Below, piece after piece: positions 8,329-16,522 of a stretch of 23,187 bases of DNA (position 1 is the first letter of the stretch; every line of letters starts with the position of its first letter). The DNA is from an uncultured Bacteriovorax sp. GTDB lineage: Bacteria > Bdellovibrionota > Bacteriovoracia > Bacteriovoracales > Bacteriovoracaceae. Position numbers and translations under genes: made by a program. The stretch is taken from assembly GCA_946482295.1 (NCBI GenBank), contig CAMLRB010000031.1, positions 1 through 23,187 of the forward strand, read 5' to 3'. The notes beneath the pieces were generated by a model, which ran no database searches, had not been told where the DNA came from, and saw only the letters and a list, made by a program, of their open reading frames with translations.

Positions 8329-10580
8329 GCACCTACTCCCTTGTGACAATATAAATGAATTGCGCAATAACGACATGCTTTTTCATCGATTGGATTTGCA
8401 CTATAGGTAAGGCAAGTCTGCATTTCAGTTATTGTGTGAGATATTTTTTCTTTAGCAATTTCAAGTTGAGCATTCATCAAATCTGTTGCTTTCGAGTTTT
8501 GAAAAAAAACGTTTTGGTCATTGAGATCGCTAAGGTTAATGTAACCAAAGGCTGCAATATTTTTTTTCGCAAAATTTAGTGCTATCAAATAAACCCAGAG
8601 CTGAATTTTTCTAAAGGTCAGAAAATCATTCTTTGAACCGACAGCTGCTGAAGATCGTTTAAAATCAAAGAGGGCTTGAGCACCATTTGAAAGTTCTATT
8701 AAACAATCAATGGATCCTTTAATTTTTAATTCTTCCACTTTAAAGGGAACTTCAAATTTAATTGAACTCGCCTTATTCTCAACGCAAAAATCTTTCAAAA
8801 ACATAAGTCCATTAAGTGAAAAGTGCATAACTTCATTAAAGTATTTTGCTTTATCACTTGCGCTTAAATTGTAATTTCCTTCAAGCAACCTTGTAGAAAA
8901 TAAATTATCACAAATTGTGTAATGGCTTACGAGATTGATCTCTTCTTCCAGAACCGAATTCTCGAGAAAATATTTTTCAATAACTGCGTGTTCGATTTTA
9001 CCCAATTCATCGGCACCCATTGACATCGATAATTCTGGTCGATGATCTAGAGAATCAATAAAAGAATAATAAAATTTCCGAGGACAATCGATGTAAGCCT
9101 GTAAGCTAGAGGCTGAATAATGATTAAAAGGAAATGGCCCTTTTCTCATTTTGTGAGAGAAATGATCTTTAGCTATATGTTGCGTGCTTTCATAAAGGCT
9201 TTCGTTGAATTGGAGATTGAAATGTTTTAAAATGTCTCGCCAAACGAGATCACTGTGAAGAAATGAATCTTCGATGAGCAAACTGCTATTGGATTGAGTC
9301 AAGGCATGAACGATATCATTTTTAACAAAAAGATAATCAAGTCCAGATCTTTTTATTGGTCCAATCGATCTAAGTGCTTTTGCCATTGAATCAGATAGAA
9401 TTTTTTCACCAGACTTTAAGCTTCCAAGTCCCTCTGTCACAATCAAACAAAGATTAATAATGGTTTTAAATGATAATCCATTAACATCAGAAATTTGATT
9501 GCGATGATTCTTTTCTAATGCCACAAAAGAACTTCGGGGTGAATCCAGTGCAACAATCTCTTCAAGAATGTCGAAAGAGTAACCATCAAAGGTATCACTT
9601 ACTTCTGCATAAATACTTAATCTACCCGAAAGCAACTGAATACATTTTAATAAACGATAGTCGCCAACTTTTTTAGCTTCAATCGCAAACTCATCTAGCT
9701 TAGTTCTAAGTTCCTCATGATTAAACTTAATAGTCTCCAATTTGGAAAAAAGTTTTTTCCTCGCAGAATAAAAAAGATCTTCTGATGTCTTAAAAAAAGA
9801 TTGTCCTTTATAGACCTCTTGCATATTCAAAAACTCTGCAGTCTTTGTTGCAAACACGACTTCTTTATTTTCATCTTTAAGATGCTCTTGAACGACTTTG
9901 TTTGTTTTTCCCTTGGGAAGTATAATTGTCCTTAAAGGAATATTTCGAAGTGGTGGTAAGACTTCTGGTGGATTGCTGTCGAGCCAATTTACCCAATCGT
10001 AAGTCTGCACATCGTTTAGCACAGCACGAGGGAATGACACTTGAACGTTAACTAGTTCACTGATTTTCTTAAGCATATCGATTTGAACACCACTAAGATG
10101 CTTAAATCCTATAAGCACTAAATGCCGGTCTTGTTCAACCAATGAAGCTTCAAAATAACTTTTATGTTCATCGATCAAACTTTCTTGATCGACAAAAGCC
10201 CAAAAAATAAGCATTGACCTAACAGTTTCAGCTTCCAATTCTTTGAAAAACTCAGCAAGTAATTCTAAATTTAATGTAAAGGCCCTAAGCTCGGTAAATA
10301 ATTCAAAGTGCTCGCGAAAGGTTTGAGCTTTACCTTCTGGAAAATAATGTTTCCAAACAGCTGACAGTCTCAGCATTAATTCAGATTTTCTAATTCTTTG
10401 TTTTTTTGTTTTTGAGAGCTGATCCGAAACCCATTTTGAAATGGTCACAACATTGGCTTCGGGAACAACACTTCGGAGGTTGTCGGCAATCAGGGGGCTA
10501 GGAGCAATTATTAAGCTTGTCGAAATATCGATATTGTCGAACAAATCTTCGTTTGATTGGTAGTAAACCACTTCAAGCAC
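8325..10580 (-). CDS. addB: AddB-like motorless subunit with Fe-S PD-(D/E)XK nuclease
   Basis: A 751-aa partner of the downstream AddA-like helicase. The N-terminal two thirds have the look of an inactivated helicase fold: an early strand SLIIAPSPLIADNLR but no Walker A, as in AddB/RexB proteins. The C-terminal nuclease is complete: C499 (YIDCPRKFYYSF), a His near 531, GSID (D625), LFDFKRS (D639, K641), QLWVY, and C736/C739/C745 (CRYCAIHLYC), the Fe-S cluster that closes the domain. The longest frame starts at 10715 but would overlap the opposite-strand Hsp33 gene by 87 bases. GTG 10580 has GGAG nine bases upstream and avoids the overlap. The stop overlaps the addA start (ATGA), so the two subunits are probably made together. 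Overall sequence is divergent; the call rests on the nuclease domain and gene order. Confidence 0.82.
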   Translation of the reverse strand: MLEVVYYQSNEDLFDNIDISTSLIIAPSPLIADNLRSVVPEANVVTISKWVSDQLSKTKKQRIRKSELMLRLSAVWKHYFPEGKAQTFREHFELFTELRAFTLNLELLAEFFKELEAETVRSMLIFWAFVDQESLIDEHKSYFEASLVEQDRHLVLIGFKHLSGVQIDMLKKISELVNVQVSFPRAVLNDVQTYDWVNWLDSNPPEVLPPLRNIPLRTIILPKGKTNKVVQEHLKDENKEVVFATKTAEFLNMQEVYKGQSFFKTSEDLFYSARKKLFSKLETIKFNHEELRTKLDEFAIEAKKVGDYRLLKCIQLLSGRLSIYAEVSDTFDGYSFDILEEIVALDSPRSSFVALEKNHRNQISDVNGLSFKTIINLCLIVTEGLGSLKSGEKILSDSMAKALRSIGPIKRSGLDYLFVKNDIVHALTQSNSSLLIEDSFLHSDLVWRDILKHFNLQFNESLYESTQHIAKDHFSHKMRKGPFPFNHYSASSLQAYIDCPRKFYYSFIDSLDHRPELSMSMGADELGKIEHAVIEKYFLENSVLEEEINLVSHYTICDNLFSTRLLEGNYNLSASDKAKYFNEVMHFSLNGLMFLKDFCVENKASSIKFEVPFKVEELKIKGSIDCLIELSNGAQALFDFKRSSAAVGSKNDFLTFRKIQLWVYLIALNFAKKNIAAFGYINLSDLNDQNVFFQNSKATDLMNAQLEIAKEKISHTITEMQTCLTYSANPIDEKACRYCAIHLYCHKGVGA

Positions 10581-10593
10581 AACGCTTTTCTCC
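10578..10593 (-). promoter_or_regulatory. Ribosome site and GTG start that fix the addB N-terminus
   Basis: On the minus strand GGAG (10593-10590) is followed by a 9-base spacer and GTG at 10580. The upstream in-frame ATG codons at 10715 and 10688 lie inside the Hsp33 coding region, so this internal start is the economical choice. Confidence 0.6.
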
Positions 10594-10628
10594 AAGACAA
10601 ATTCAATGTTTTCTGATAAATTTATCTT

Positions 10629-11459
10629 ATGCTTCCAGAAAGTCGATTGTATAGTTTTATTGATCAAAAAGAAGGTTTCACTCTTCATTTTCTTGAAGGG
10701 CAAAAACTCATACAAGATTTAGCCGTTATTCATTCTGTTCAGGGTGACGGTTTTCAATATTTTAGAAATGCCATTCTTTCCATTCAGTTGATGATTTCTT
10801 TTCTAAAACCTGAGGAAGGACTTGGGGTATACCTGGATTCAGAAGAACCTTATTTCCGATTAAAAATTGAAATGTCAGAACAAGGCCAGATGCGCACTTT
10901 GCTTCTGCCAGAAACATTTAAACAATTCCCTGAGAAAATTTCAGGAAAATGCCGAGTTGTTAAAACATTTCCAAATGAACACACGCCTTATACTTCCATA
11001 ATCAATCTTGATAACATTAACTTTGAACAAGTCATTAATAAAATATTTGCTGAATCCTATCAGGTGAAAAGTGAAGTAAAATTAAGCGAGACGACTGATC
11101 AAAGTGTGATGATCATGAAGTTACCTGAAATTAACATCAATAAAGTTGAAACTAATTACAAACTCAACGTTCATGATTACTGGAACAAGATTGATAAACA
11201 TCTTGATGCTTTATATGCGAAAGCGACTTCCGAATATTCTGAAATTCAAGCTCACTTTGAAAATATTGGATTACTCTTCCTTGGAACAAAAGAAATCTCA
11301 TTCAAATGTACTTGTTCGCGTGAAAGAATGTTGCAAGGGTTAAAATCGTTGATTGGATCAAATGGAATCGACAATGTTTTTGAACCTGGTGAAAAACACA
11401 TTGAAACGAAGTGTGACTATTGCAACACCAGTTATCTTTTTATGCGAACTGAATTCTAG
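10629..11459 (+). CDS. hslO: Hsp33 redox-activated chaperone
   Basis: A 276-aa cytoplasmic holdase of the Hsp33 family, which protects unfolding proteins during oxidative and heat stress. The C-terminal redox switch is intact: C227-x-C229, 32 residues, then C262-x2-C265, with family flanks FKCTCSRERM and CDYCNTSYLF. These cysteines bind zinc when reduced and form disulfides when oxidised. The 32-residue spacing is at the long end for the family. The N-terminal domain is divergent but of normal length. ATG 10629 is the only usable start because an in-frame TAA lies at 10617; there is no clear Shine-Dalgarno sequence. Only 48 bases separate it from the divergent addB start, so the promoters of both must overlap coding sequence. 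The stop overlaps that of the convergent lipoprotein gene. Confidence 0.95.
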   Translation: MLPESRLYSFIDQKEGFTLHFLEGQKLIQDLAVIHSVQGDGFQYFRNAILSIQLMISFLKPEEGLGVYLDSEEPYFRLKIEMSEQGQMRTLLLPETFKQFPEKISGKCRVVKTFPNEHTPYTSIINLDNINFEQVINKIFAESYQVKSEVKLSETTDQSVMIMKLPEININKVETNYKLNVHDYWNKIDKHLDALYAKATSEYSEIQAHFENIGLLFLGTKEISFKCTCSRERMLQGLKSLIGSNGIDNVFEPGEKHIETKCDYCNTSYLFMRTEF

Positions 11460-12499
11460 AAAGGATTGATGTAATCCCAATTAAATTTCTTTCTCTCTGG
11501 ACGATGAATAATTCTTTTAAACATTTCACTTTCATCATATAAACCACAAAAATTTTCTGCCATTGCGCCGTAAGCAAGTACCGGTGACATGAGAGTCGGT
11601 TTATTGAATGTTACATTTTTTCCAGAACGTTCGAATTCTGCCCACTCTTTGCCTTGCGATGGAAAATCTAAATGTAGTGATTCTGCTCCGGAAACAATGA
11701 TTAGTGCCTGATTATCACTTTCCTTCTTAACCCACGAAATAATCCTATCGATTTCTTGAAGGGATTCTTTAGCGTAGGAGATATCTTTCTTCTTAAGAGC
11801 ATTCATGAAATTAAAATCTCGTACGACAAAAATATTTGTTGGTGATTCTTTACTCATCAAAGACCAAAGAGATTTAAAATTATTTGAAAGACTGGAAAAG
11901 CATATCCCTTTTTGACAAGAACGATCATAGTAAAGACCTGGCCTTAAACTCTCTTGTAATTGAGCCGGAGGATCTTGATAATGAAAAAATTTATTATTTC
12001 CACTCGTGGCTGAATTTGTACCCATTTTCCAGAATCGCATTGTTTTCAAGTCGATCATGGCATTTGACTCGCAACTAAGCGCTGCTTCTAGTGTTTGAGA
12101 GACGTCTGCAGAGTTTTCTAAAATGGAAGAAGCATAGTTCAATCCATTCAGGACACTCCATACAGCAGGGCGGGTATAATCTTCGCAAGTAGATTTGATA
12201 TTCTTTGAGCCAGTCATTTGCGACATGAAGCTGTTTCTAGCATTAGGTCGAAGTTCATAAAGATTAAAATTCCACATTTTGCCCAAACAATGACTACCTT
12301 CGAATGATGTAGAATTGTTGGTATCGGCCGTATTAAATTTCAAGAGAGGAATGTGTTCTTCAGAAAAGCCAGCAATTTGTATCCAGAGAATTTTTTTTGG
12401 TCGTTGTGAATAGAGATGAGGTTCCATATTGAGTGTTTGCACTCTTGCGCAACCGAGGAAAATGAAGAGAGTGAGCAGGTAAATTTTCTTTATCATCAA
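11456..12499 (-). CDS. Lipoprotein, degenerate alkaline-phosphatase-superfamily-like
   Basis: A 347-aa protein with a lipoprotein signal (IKK, hydrophobic core, FLGC with C17 as lipidated residue), so membrane-anchored. The layout resembles the alkaline phosphatase/sulfatase fold: a first core strand KKILWIQIAGF (36-45), SFMSQMTGS (90-98), TRPAVWSVLNGLNYASSI (109-126), ALIIVSGAESLHLDF (265-279) and a typical end, SPVLAYGAMAENFCGLYD (305-322). The metal ligands are changed: the usual Asp of the first strand (DG) is Ala-Gly, and the usual DH after the late strand is GAES. If the family assignment holds, this is probably a non-catalytic relative acting by binding. It also has six cysteines after the lipidated one. 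Weak ribosome site; ATG 12496 is an alternative start. Its stop shares a CTAG with the Hsp33 stop. Family call tentative. Confidence 0.7.
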   Translation of the reverse strand: MMIKKIYLLTLFIFLGCARVQTLNMEPHLYSQRPKKILWIQIAGFSEEHIPLLKFNTADTNNSTSFEGSHCLGKMWNFNLYELRPNARNSFMSQMTGSKNIKSTCEDYTRPAVWSVLNGLNYASSILENSADVSQTLEAALSCESNAMIDLKTMRFWKMGTNSATSGNNKFFHYQDPPAQLQESLRPGLYYDRSCQKGICFSSLSNNFKSLWSLMSKESPTNIFVVRDFNFMNALKKKDISYAKESLQEIDRIISWVKKESDNQALIIVSGAESLHLDFPSQGKEWAEFERSGKNVTFNKPTLMSPVLAYGAMAENFCGLYDESEMFKRIIHRPERKKFNWDYINPF

Positions 12500-12543
12500 A
12501 TATCCAGCATAACGTTAAGGACACTCAATATTATGCCCGAAAC

Positions 12544-12572
12544 TGGTAAATTTCTCATTTAATTCTTTACCA
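12544..12572. repeat. Inverted repeat upstream of the Fe-S oxidoreductase gene
   Basis: Perfect 7-bp arms TGGTAAA (12544-12550) and TTTACCA (12566-12572) are separated by 15 bases, so arm centres are 22 bp apart (two helical turns). It sits in the 146-base gap between two divergent genes, about 75-100 bases before ATG 12646. The position and spacing suit a dimeric regulator site, but no clear -35/-10 pair is visible and chance is possible. Confidence 0.35.
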
Positions 12573-12645
12573 AACTCCTTTATTCTTTAGGTAGTTTAAT
12601 CGTTAATAACCGAGTTTATCACTTAAGTATTTTTGAGGAGAATTT

Positions 12646-14673
12646 ATGGGAGATGTTGCAACACTCGCCACTAGGGAAGTTATGTGGAATATTCCCTATT
12701 CGTTTAAGATCATCATGTATGCATCGCTCATGGTGAGTTTGGGATTCCTTGTCGCAGGTTTTTATCAAAAAATTAAGTTCATCACGAGAGGTGGTGGCGT
12801 TGATAAACTTGAAGGATTAATGCCAGAAAAACTTCAGTGGGGAAGATTTTTTCATACTGCTTTACTCGCAGGAAAAGTTAAAAGATTCTTACGTGTAGGT
12901 TTTTTTCACGGGCTTATTTTTTATGGATTTTTGATTCTATGGATTGCAACGGACTTAGTTGCTATTCACTATGATACTCCATTCAAAGTGTTCCAAGGAA
13001 CGACTTATATTGTGATCTCTTTCCTTGCTGATATTGCCGGAATTATGATTTTGGCAGGTTTAGCACTTGCTTACAAAAGACGTTATATTGAAAATCCAAA
13101 ATATCTTTCGGCGACTAAACCAAAACAAGAAATGTTCATGTATGGCATGCTTGTTTCACTTGTGGTCATCGGTTACCTCATTGAAGGATTAAGAATTCTA
13201 GGAAATGGAATGCCTGCCGGTGAAGCTCAATGGGCACCAATTGGATGGGGTCTCGCTCTATTCTTTGGTAAACTCGGTTTGAACGATGTGGCCATGGCCT
13301 ATAGTTACCGCACCCTTTGGTTTCTTCACATGGCCAATACAATGTTTTTCGTTGCTTCAATTGGTTGGTCGAAGTTTTCCCACATTTTCATGCTTCCACT
13401 CGCTTCACTCGTTACTCCGAAAAGAAGAGGTGCTGTTCTTAATCCAATGAATTTCGAGAATGAAAATGCTGAAACTTTCGGATTGGGAAAACTTTCTGAA
13501 CTAACAATGAAGAACAATCTCGATCTTCTCACATGTGTTGAATGTGGTCGCTGTACACAAGTTTGTCCGGCCAATCTAGCGGGAAAAATTCTGGATCCAA
13601 AAACAATCATTACGAAAACTCGTGACTTTGCCTTTGAGACACAGGCAAAAGGTCAAGCTGATGCAGAACTTTGGGGTGAAAATCCACTCTTTGCTTCTAA
13701 TGAACTCGATGCTTGTACGACATGTGGTGCTTGTATGGAAGAATGTCCAGCAAACATTGAACATGTTAACATCATCATGGAAGCCAAGAGATATAAGGCC
13801 CTCACGCTCGGTGATATTCCTCCTGCTGCTGCAGATGCTGTTAACAAAATCAAAAATCAAGGTAACCCTTGGGGTATTTCTCAACAAGATCGATTCAAGT
13901 GGGCAGACGGTTTAAATATTCCTGTTATAGAAGCCGGTAAAAAAGTGGACTACCTCTATTACGTCGGCTGTGCTGGCTCTTACGATGGATCTAACCAAAA
14001 AGTCGTAAAAGATACTGTGGCCATGTTGAAAAAAGCTGGCGTGAGCTTCGCAGTTATGGGCAAAACAGAAAAATGTAACGGTGACCCTATCAGACGTTTC
14101 GGTGATGAATATTCGTTCTACGAGATTGCCATCGAAAATATTGCGAATATGAGACAATACGACTTTGGAAAAGTTGTCACTCACTGCCCTCACTGTCTTC
14201 ACACAATTGGAAAAGAGTACGCTAAATTCGAGGATGGAACATTTGAAACTGTTCACCACACTGAACTTTTAGCTGAACTTATTGACCAAGGAAAACTCCT
14301 TCCAGAAAAAGAAATCAATGAGGAATTAACTTTCCATGATCCGTGTTATTTAGGCCGTCACCACGGTCAATATAATGCACCCAGAGCGATTTTGAATTCA
14401 ATTCAAGGCCTCAAAATTAAGGAAATGGAACGCAATAAAGATAAAGCTCTCTGCTGTGGTATGGGCGGTGGAAATATGTGGTATGAACTTCCAGAAGGAG
14501 AACATATTGCTAATAACCGTCTAAAAGACATTGGTGAGAAAGAAGTAAACAAATTGGCTACTGCATGTTCTTATTGTATGATTAACTTCAACTCGTCTAA
14601 AGCTCACGTAAAGGAAACGGAAAACCTTGAAGTTGAAGACATCGCATCCATTTTGGCCAAATCAGTTCTTTAG
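12646..14673 (+). CDS. Membrane Fe-S oxidoreductase, ETF:menaquinone oxidoreductase-like
   Basis: A 675-aa fusion of a NarI-like membrane cytochrome domain and an HdrD/GlpC-like Fe-S domain. About five membrane segments lie in residues 15-255, with candidate haem b ligands H88, H108, H228 and H246. Two ferredoxin-type 4Fe-4S sites follow (C297/C300/C303/C307 and C357/C360/C363/C367). Two CCG domains close the protein (C442, C477, C514/C517 and C567, C603/C604, C641/C644), expected to hold the unusual clusters of heterodisulfide-reductase type. This architecture is that of the EMO proteins, which take electrons from electron-transfer flavoprotein during fatty-acid oxidation and reduce menaquinone. 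That role is inferred; no etfAB or acyl-CoA dehydrogenase gene lies in the window. Start ATG 12646 has a strong GAGGAG five bases upstream. An intrinsic terminator begins 16 bases after its stop. Confidence 0.88.
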   Translation: MGDVATLATREVMWNIPYSFKIIMYASLMVSLGFLVAGFYQKIKFITRGGGVDKLEGLMPEKLQWGRFFHTALLAGKVKRFLRVGFFHGLIFYGFLILWIATDLVAIHYDTPFKVFQGTTYIVISFLADIAGIMILAGLALAYKRRYIENPKYLSATKPKQEMFMYGMLVSLVVIGYLIEGLRILGNGMPAGEAQWAPIGWGLALFFGKLGLNDVAMAYSYRTLWFLHMANTMFFVASIGWSKFSHIFMLPLASLVTPKRRGAVLNPMNFENENAETFGLGKLSELTMKNNLDLLTCVECGRCTQVCPANLAGKILDPKTIITKTRDFAFETQAKGQADAELWGENPLFASNELDACTTCGACMEECPANIEHVNIIMEAKRYKALTLGDIPPAAADAVNKIKNQGNPWGISQQDRFKWADGLNIPVIEAGKKVDYLYYVGCAGSYDGSNQKVVKDTVAMLKKAGVSFAVMGKTEKCNGDPIRRFGDEYSFYEIAIENIANMRQYDFGKVVTHCPHCLHTIGKEYAKFEDGTFETVHHTELLAELIDQGKLLPEKEINEELTFHDPCYLGRHHGQYNAPRAILNSIQGLKIKEMERNKDKALCCGMGGGNMWYELPEGEHIANNRLKDIGEKEVNKLATACSYCMINFNSSKAHVKETENLEVEDIASILAKSVL

Positions 14674-16522
14674 CAAACTGCTGATCATAAGCTCCATCGG
14701 TATAACCGGTGGAGCTTTTTCGCAAGATTCTAAAACACCCCCTCCAGGCATCATTGAAAGTTTTGAGCGACTTTCCGAACTCAGTAAAGATCAATATCAA
14801 AAAAGTAATTCTCGCATTCAATCTAATCTCAACATCATTAGTGATATAAGCGCTCTTCAAGAAGTGAAAATTTCTCCTGATTTTATTAAAAATCTTATTA
14901 TCAATTCGGATGAACAATTTTTAAGATTGAGTAATAAAGACGAGTGTCGCTTTCTCTCGATACTGGAGAATAACCTTCTAAAGACATCAGAAGGTAATCC
15001 AGAAAACATTCTCATCGAATATAAATCAAATGGGAAAATTGAGTCGGCTGCAGTGCCTCGTCAAAATTTTTTCGAACAAGCATATAAACAAAAATGTCTA
15101 AATAATAGAGAATTTTCGATACTGTTTAGCGAAGCTAATGCCATTAAAACAATTGAAGGAATTCGTTTTACTATACCTAAAACTAAAGAGCAGTGTTCTG
15201 TTGTTCATAAAGAATGGTTTGAGAATTCGTATACGCCGTACTTATGTCGTATTCAACAGATCATGAAACGTTCTCCTAATAAACGTCAGGCCGATTTTTA
15301 TAAAGAACGCGTCTCAACTTTACAAAGAACATACTTGGATAATCTATGTGGTTCTCTAACTTCGTCAGATGAGTTCTGTTCTCATTACATGAAAAACGAT
15401 GCGTGGAGTAGGATTAGTAACTCAGAACTGCCCTCTTATAAAATTGCTTATAAGTGTATCGACATTCTCAAACAGGCAGGGGGCCTTAGCGAAACCGATC
15501 TTAAAAATTGTGCTGCTAAATTAGCTTCCGATGATAAGTTTTGTGAATCGCGAGGAAATAGCGAATTCCCTTCAAATTTTCCTCTTCAAAGCTGCAGTAA
15601 CATTTCATTAATGCTGAACAATTCAAAACTAATAACTGATTACCACGATTGCCCCGGGGCGATAGACAATGAAGCCATAACGAATGTTCATAGGATTATA
15701 AACCATTTTGCTCCAAGAAAAATGACTAGCACGCGCGATTCATGTGCGAGTGAAACAAATTACACTTTCGCTAGATTAAACTTGGATATTAATTATGAAG
15801 CCGGCTGGCCTTTAAAAGTTTGTTATTTAAATAGAGTAGATAATAAGGAGGCTTGCACTCCTTACATTCCTGGTAAAAGAGAAAATGAGCCGTTGAGCGA
15901 GGATCAGGTTATCGCCAAAATCCTCTATCGACAAAAAGGAGCCCCTCCAAAAACTACGTGTCGTATTGTTGATTCAAAAACATATAACCCTCTTCGTTCT
16001 GAATTCAAATATGGATGTTTCATTGTTTACAATGCTGATTCTTGTACCACTTTATCTTGCGACAAAAAAGTTATCTGGGAAGAGCAGCATCAAACTGATA
16101 TTAAATTTATAGGTAAAACTTCGTTTGATTACTTTCCAACGGCGTTCATGAATGAGCGATATGCTTTTACTAACCTTGTAAACGAAGTTTACAAAACTCA
16201 AGAGAGAATCATTAGAAATTACACTGATCTCACTTTCCAACTTGATAAACTTTCCAATGGAATTGTTCATGGAATTGGATGTGCAGAAGATTTAGTTCCT
16301 GAAACGTTTCAACGTTCTTCTATTAATCAATGTCAGCCATTACCTTTCATAATTGATGGAGTCACCAAGAGAAATGGAGAAAACTTTGTCGTCACGAGAT
16401 TATCAATTGATGACATTCATACTCCTCGACTCATTCAATGGACAAATATTTACAACAGCGTGAGTGCTTATCAAGAACTACACCCGCTCAACACATGGAC
16501 ACTATATGGCATCAAAAAGTAG
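14627..16522 (+). CDS. Exported cysteine-rich protein of unknown function
   Basis: About 631 aa; no family recognised. The only plausible start is a TTG at 14627 (or TTG 14633): no ATG in this frame lies between the upstream gene and the mature region, and AAGGAA lies about 10 bases before. It therefore overlaps the oxidoreductase gene by 47 bases. Residues 17-33 (KLLIISSIGITGGAFSQ) form a signal-peptide core and cleavage site. The mature part has 20 cysteines, an even number, spread along its length, pointing to a disulfide-bonded periplasmic or surface protein. The end is aromatic and well ordered (HPLNTWTLYGIKK). Its signal-peptide codons coincide with the terminator hairpin of the upstream gene. 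The stop overlaps the start region of the next gene by 17 bases, making it the head of a three-gene secreted-protein operon. Confidence 0.78.
   Translation: MKLKTSHPFWPNQFFSKLLIISSIGITGGAFSQDSKTPPPGIIESFERLSELSKDQYQKSNSRIQSNLNIISDISALQEVKISPDFIKNLIINSDEQFLRLSNKDECRFLSILENNLLKTSEGNPENILIEYKSNGKIESAAVPRQNFFEQAYKQKCLNNREFSILFSEANAIKTIEGIRFTIPKTKEQCSVVHKEWFENSYTPYLCRIQQIMKRSPNKRQADFYKERVSTLQRTYLDNLCGSLTSSDEFCSHYMKNDAWSRISNSELPSYKIAYKCIDILKQAGGLSETDLKNCAAKLASDDKFCESRGNSEFPSNFPLQSCSNISLMLNNSKLITDYHDCPGAIDNEAITNVHRIINHFAPRKMTSTRDSCASETNYTFARLNLDINYEAGWPLKVCYLNRVDNKEACTPYIPGKRENEPLSEDQVIAKILYRQKGAPPKTTCRIVDSKTYNPLRSEFKYGCFIVYNADSCTTLSCDKKVIWEEQHQTDIKFIGKTSFDYFPTAFMNERYAFTNLVNEVYKTQERIIRNYTDLTFQLDKLSNGIVHGIGCAEDLVPETFQRSSINQCQPLPFIIDGVTKRNGENFVVTRLSIDDIHTPRLIQWTNIYNSVSAYQELHPLNTWTLYGIKK
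14689..14720 (+). terminator. Intrinsic terminator inside the next gene's signal-peptide codons
   Basis: Arms 14689-14701 and 14705-14717 pair over 13 bp with one G-U pair around a 3-base loop (ATA), and five T follow at 14716-14720. It starts 16 bases after the oxidoreductase stop, the usual place for a terminator. It also encodes about residues 22-32 of the cysteine-rich protein, so read-through or translation-coupled antitermination is needed for that gene unless an internal promoter exists. Confidence 0.8.

Noticed and set aside
8329..8376. Upstream start of addA
   Set aside because: It would overlap addB by 52 bases; ATG 8328 with GGGAG and an ATGA overlap is better and leaves the Q motif near the N-terminus.
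10629..12499. Defence island formed by addAB, Hsp33 and the lipoprotein
   Set aside because: AddAB-type repair and Hsp33 are core genes, orientations differ, and no effector, toxin, methylase or mobile-element trace is present.
13178..14259. Several minus-strand open frames of 60-115 codons
   Set aside because: They lie wholly inside the oxidoreductase gene, whose motifs are certain, have no family features and look like codon-bias shadows.
16464..16505. Upstream GTG start of the propeller gene
   Set aside because: It would put a polar 14-residue extension before an otherwise ideal signal peptide.
14627..16522. Frameshifted or broken gene because no ATG start exists
   Set aside because: The frame runs 631 codons without interruption, with a signal peptide and an even set of 20 cysteines; an unusual TTG start explains it better than decay.
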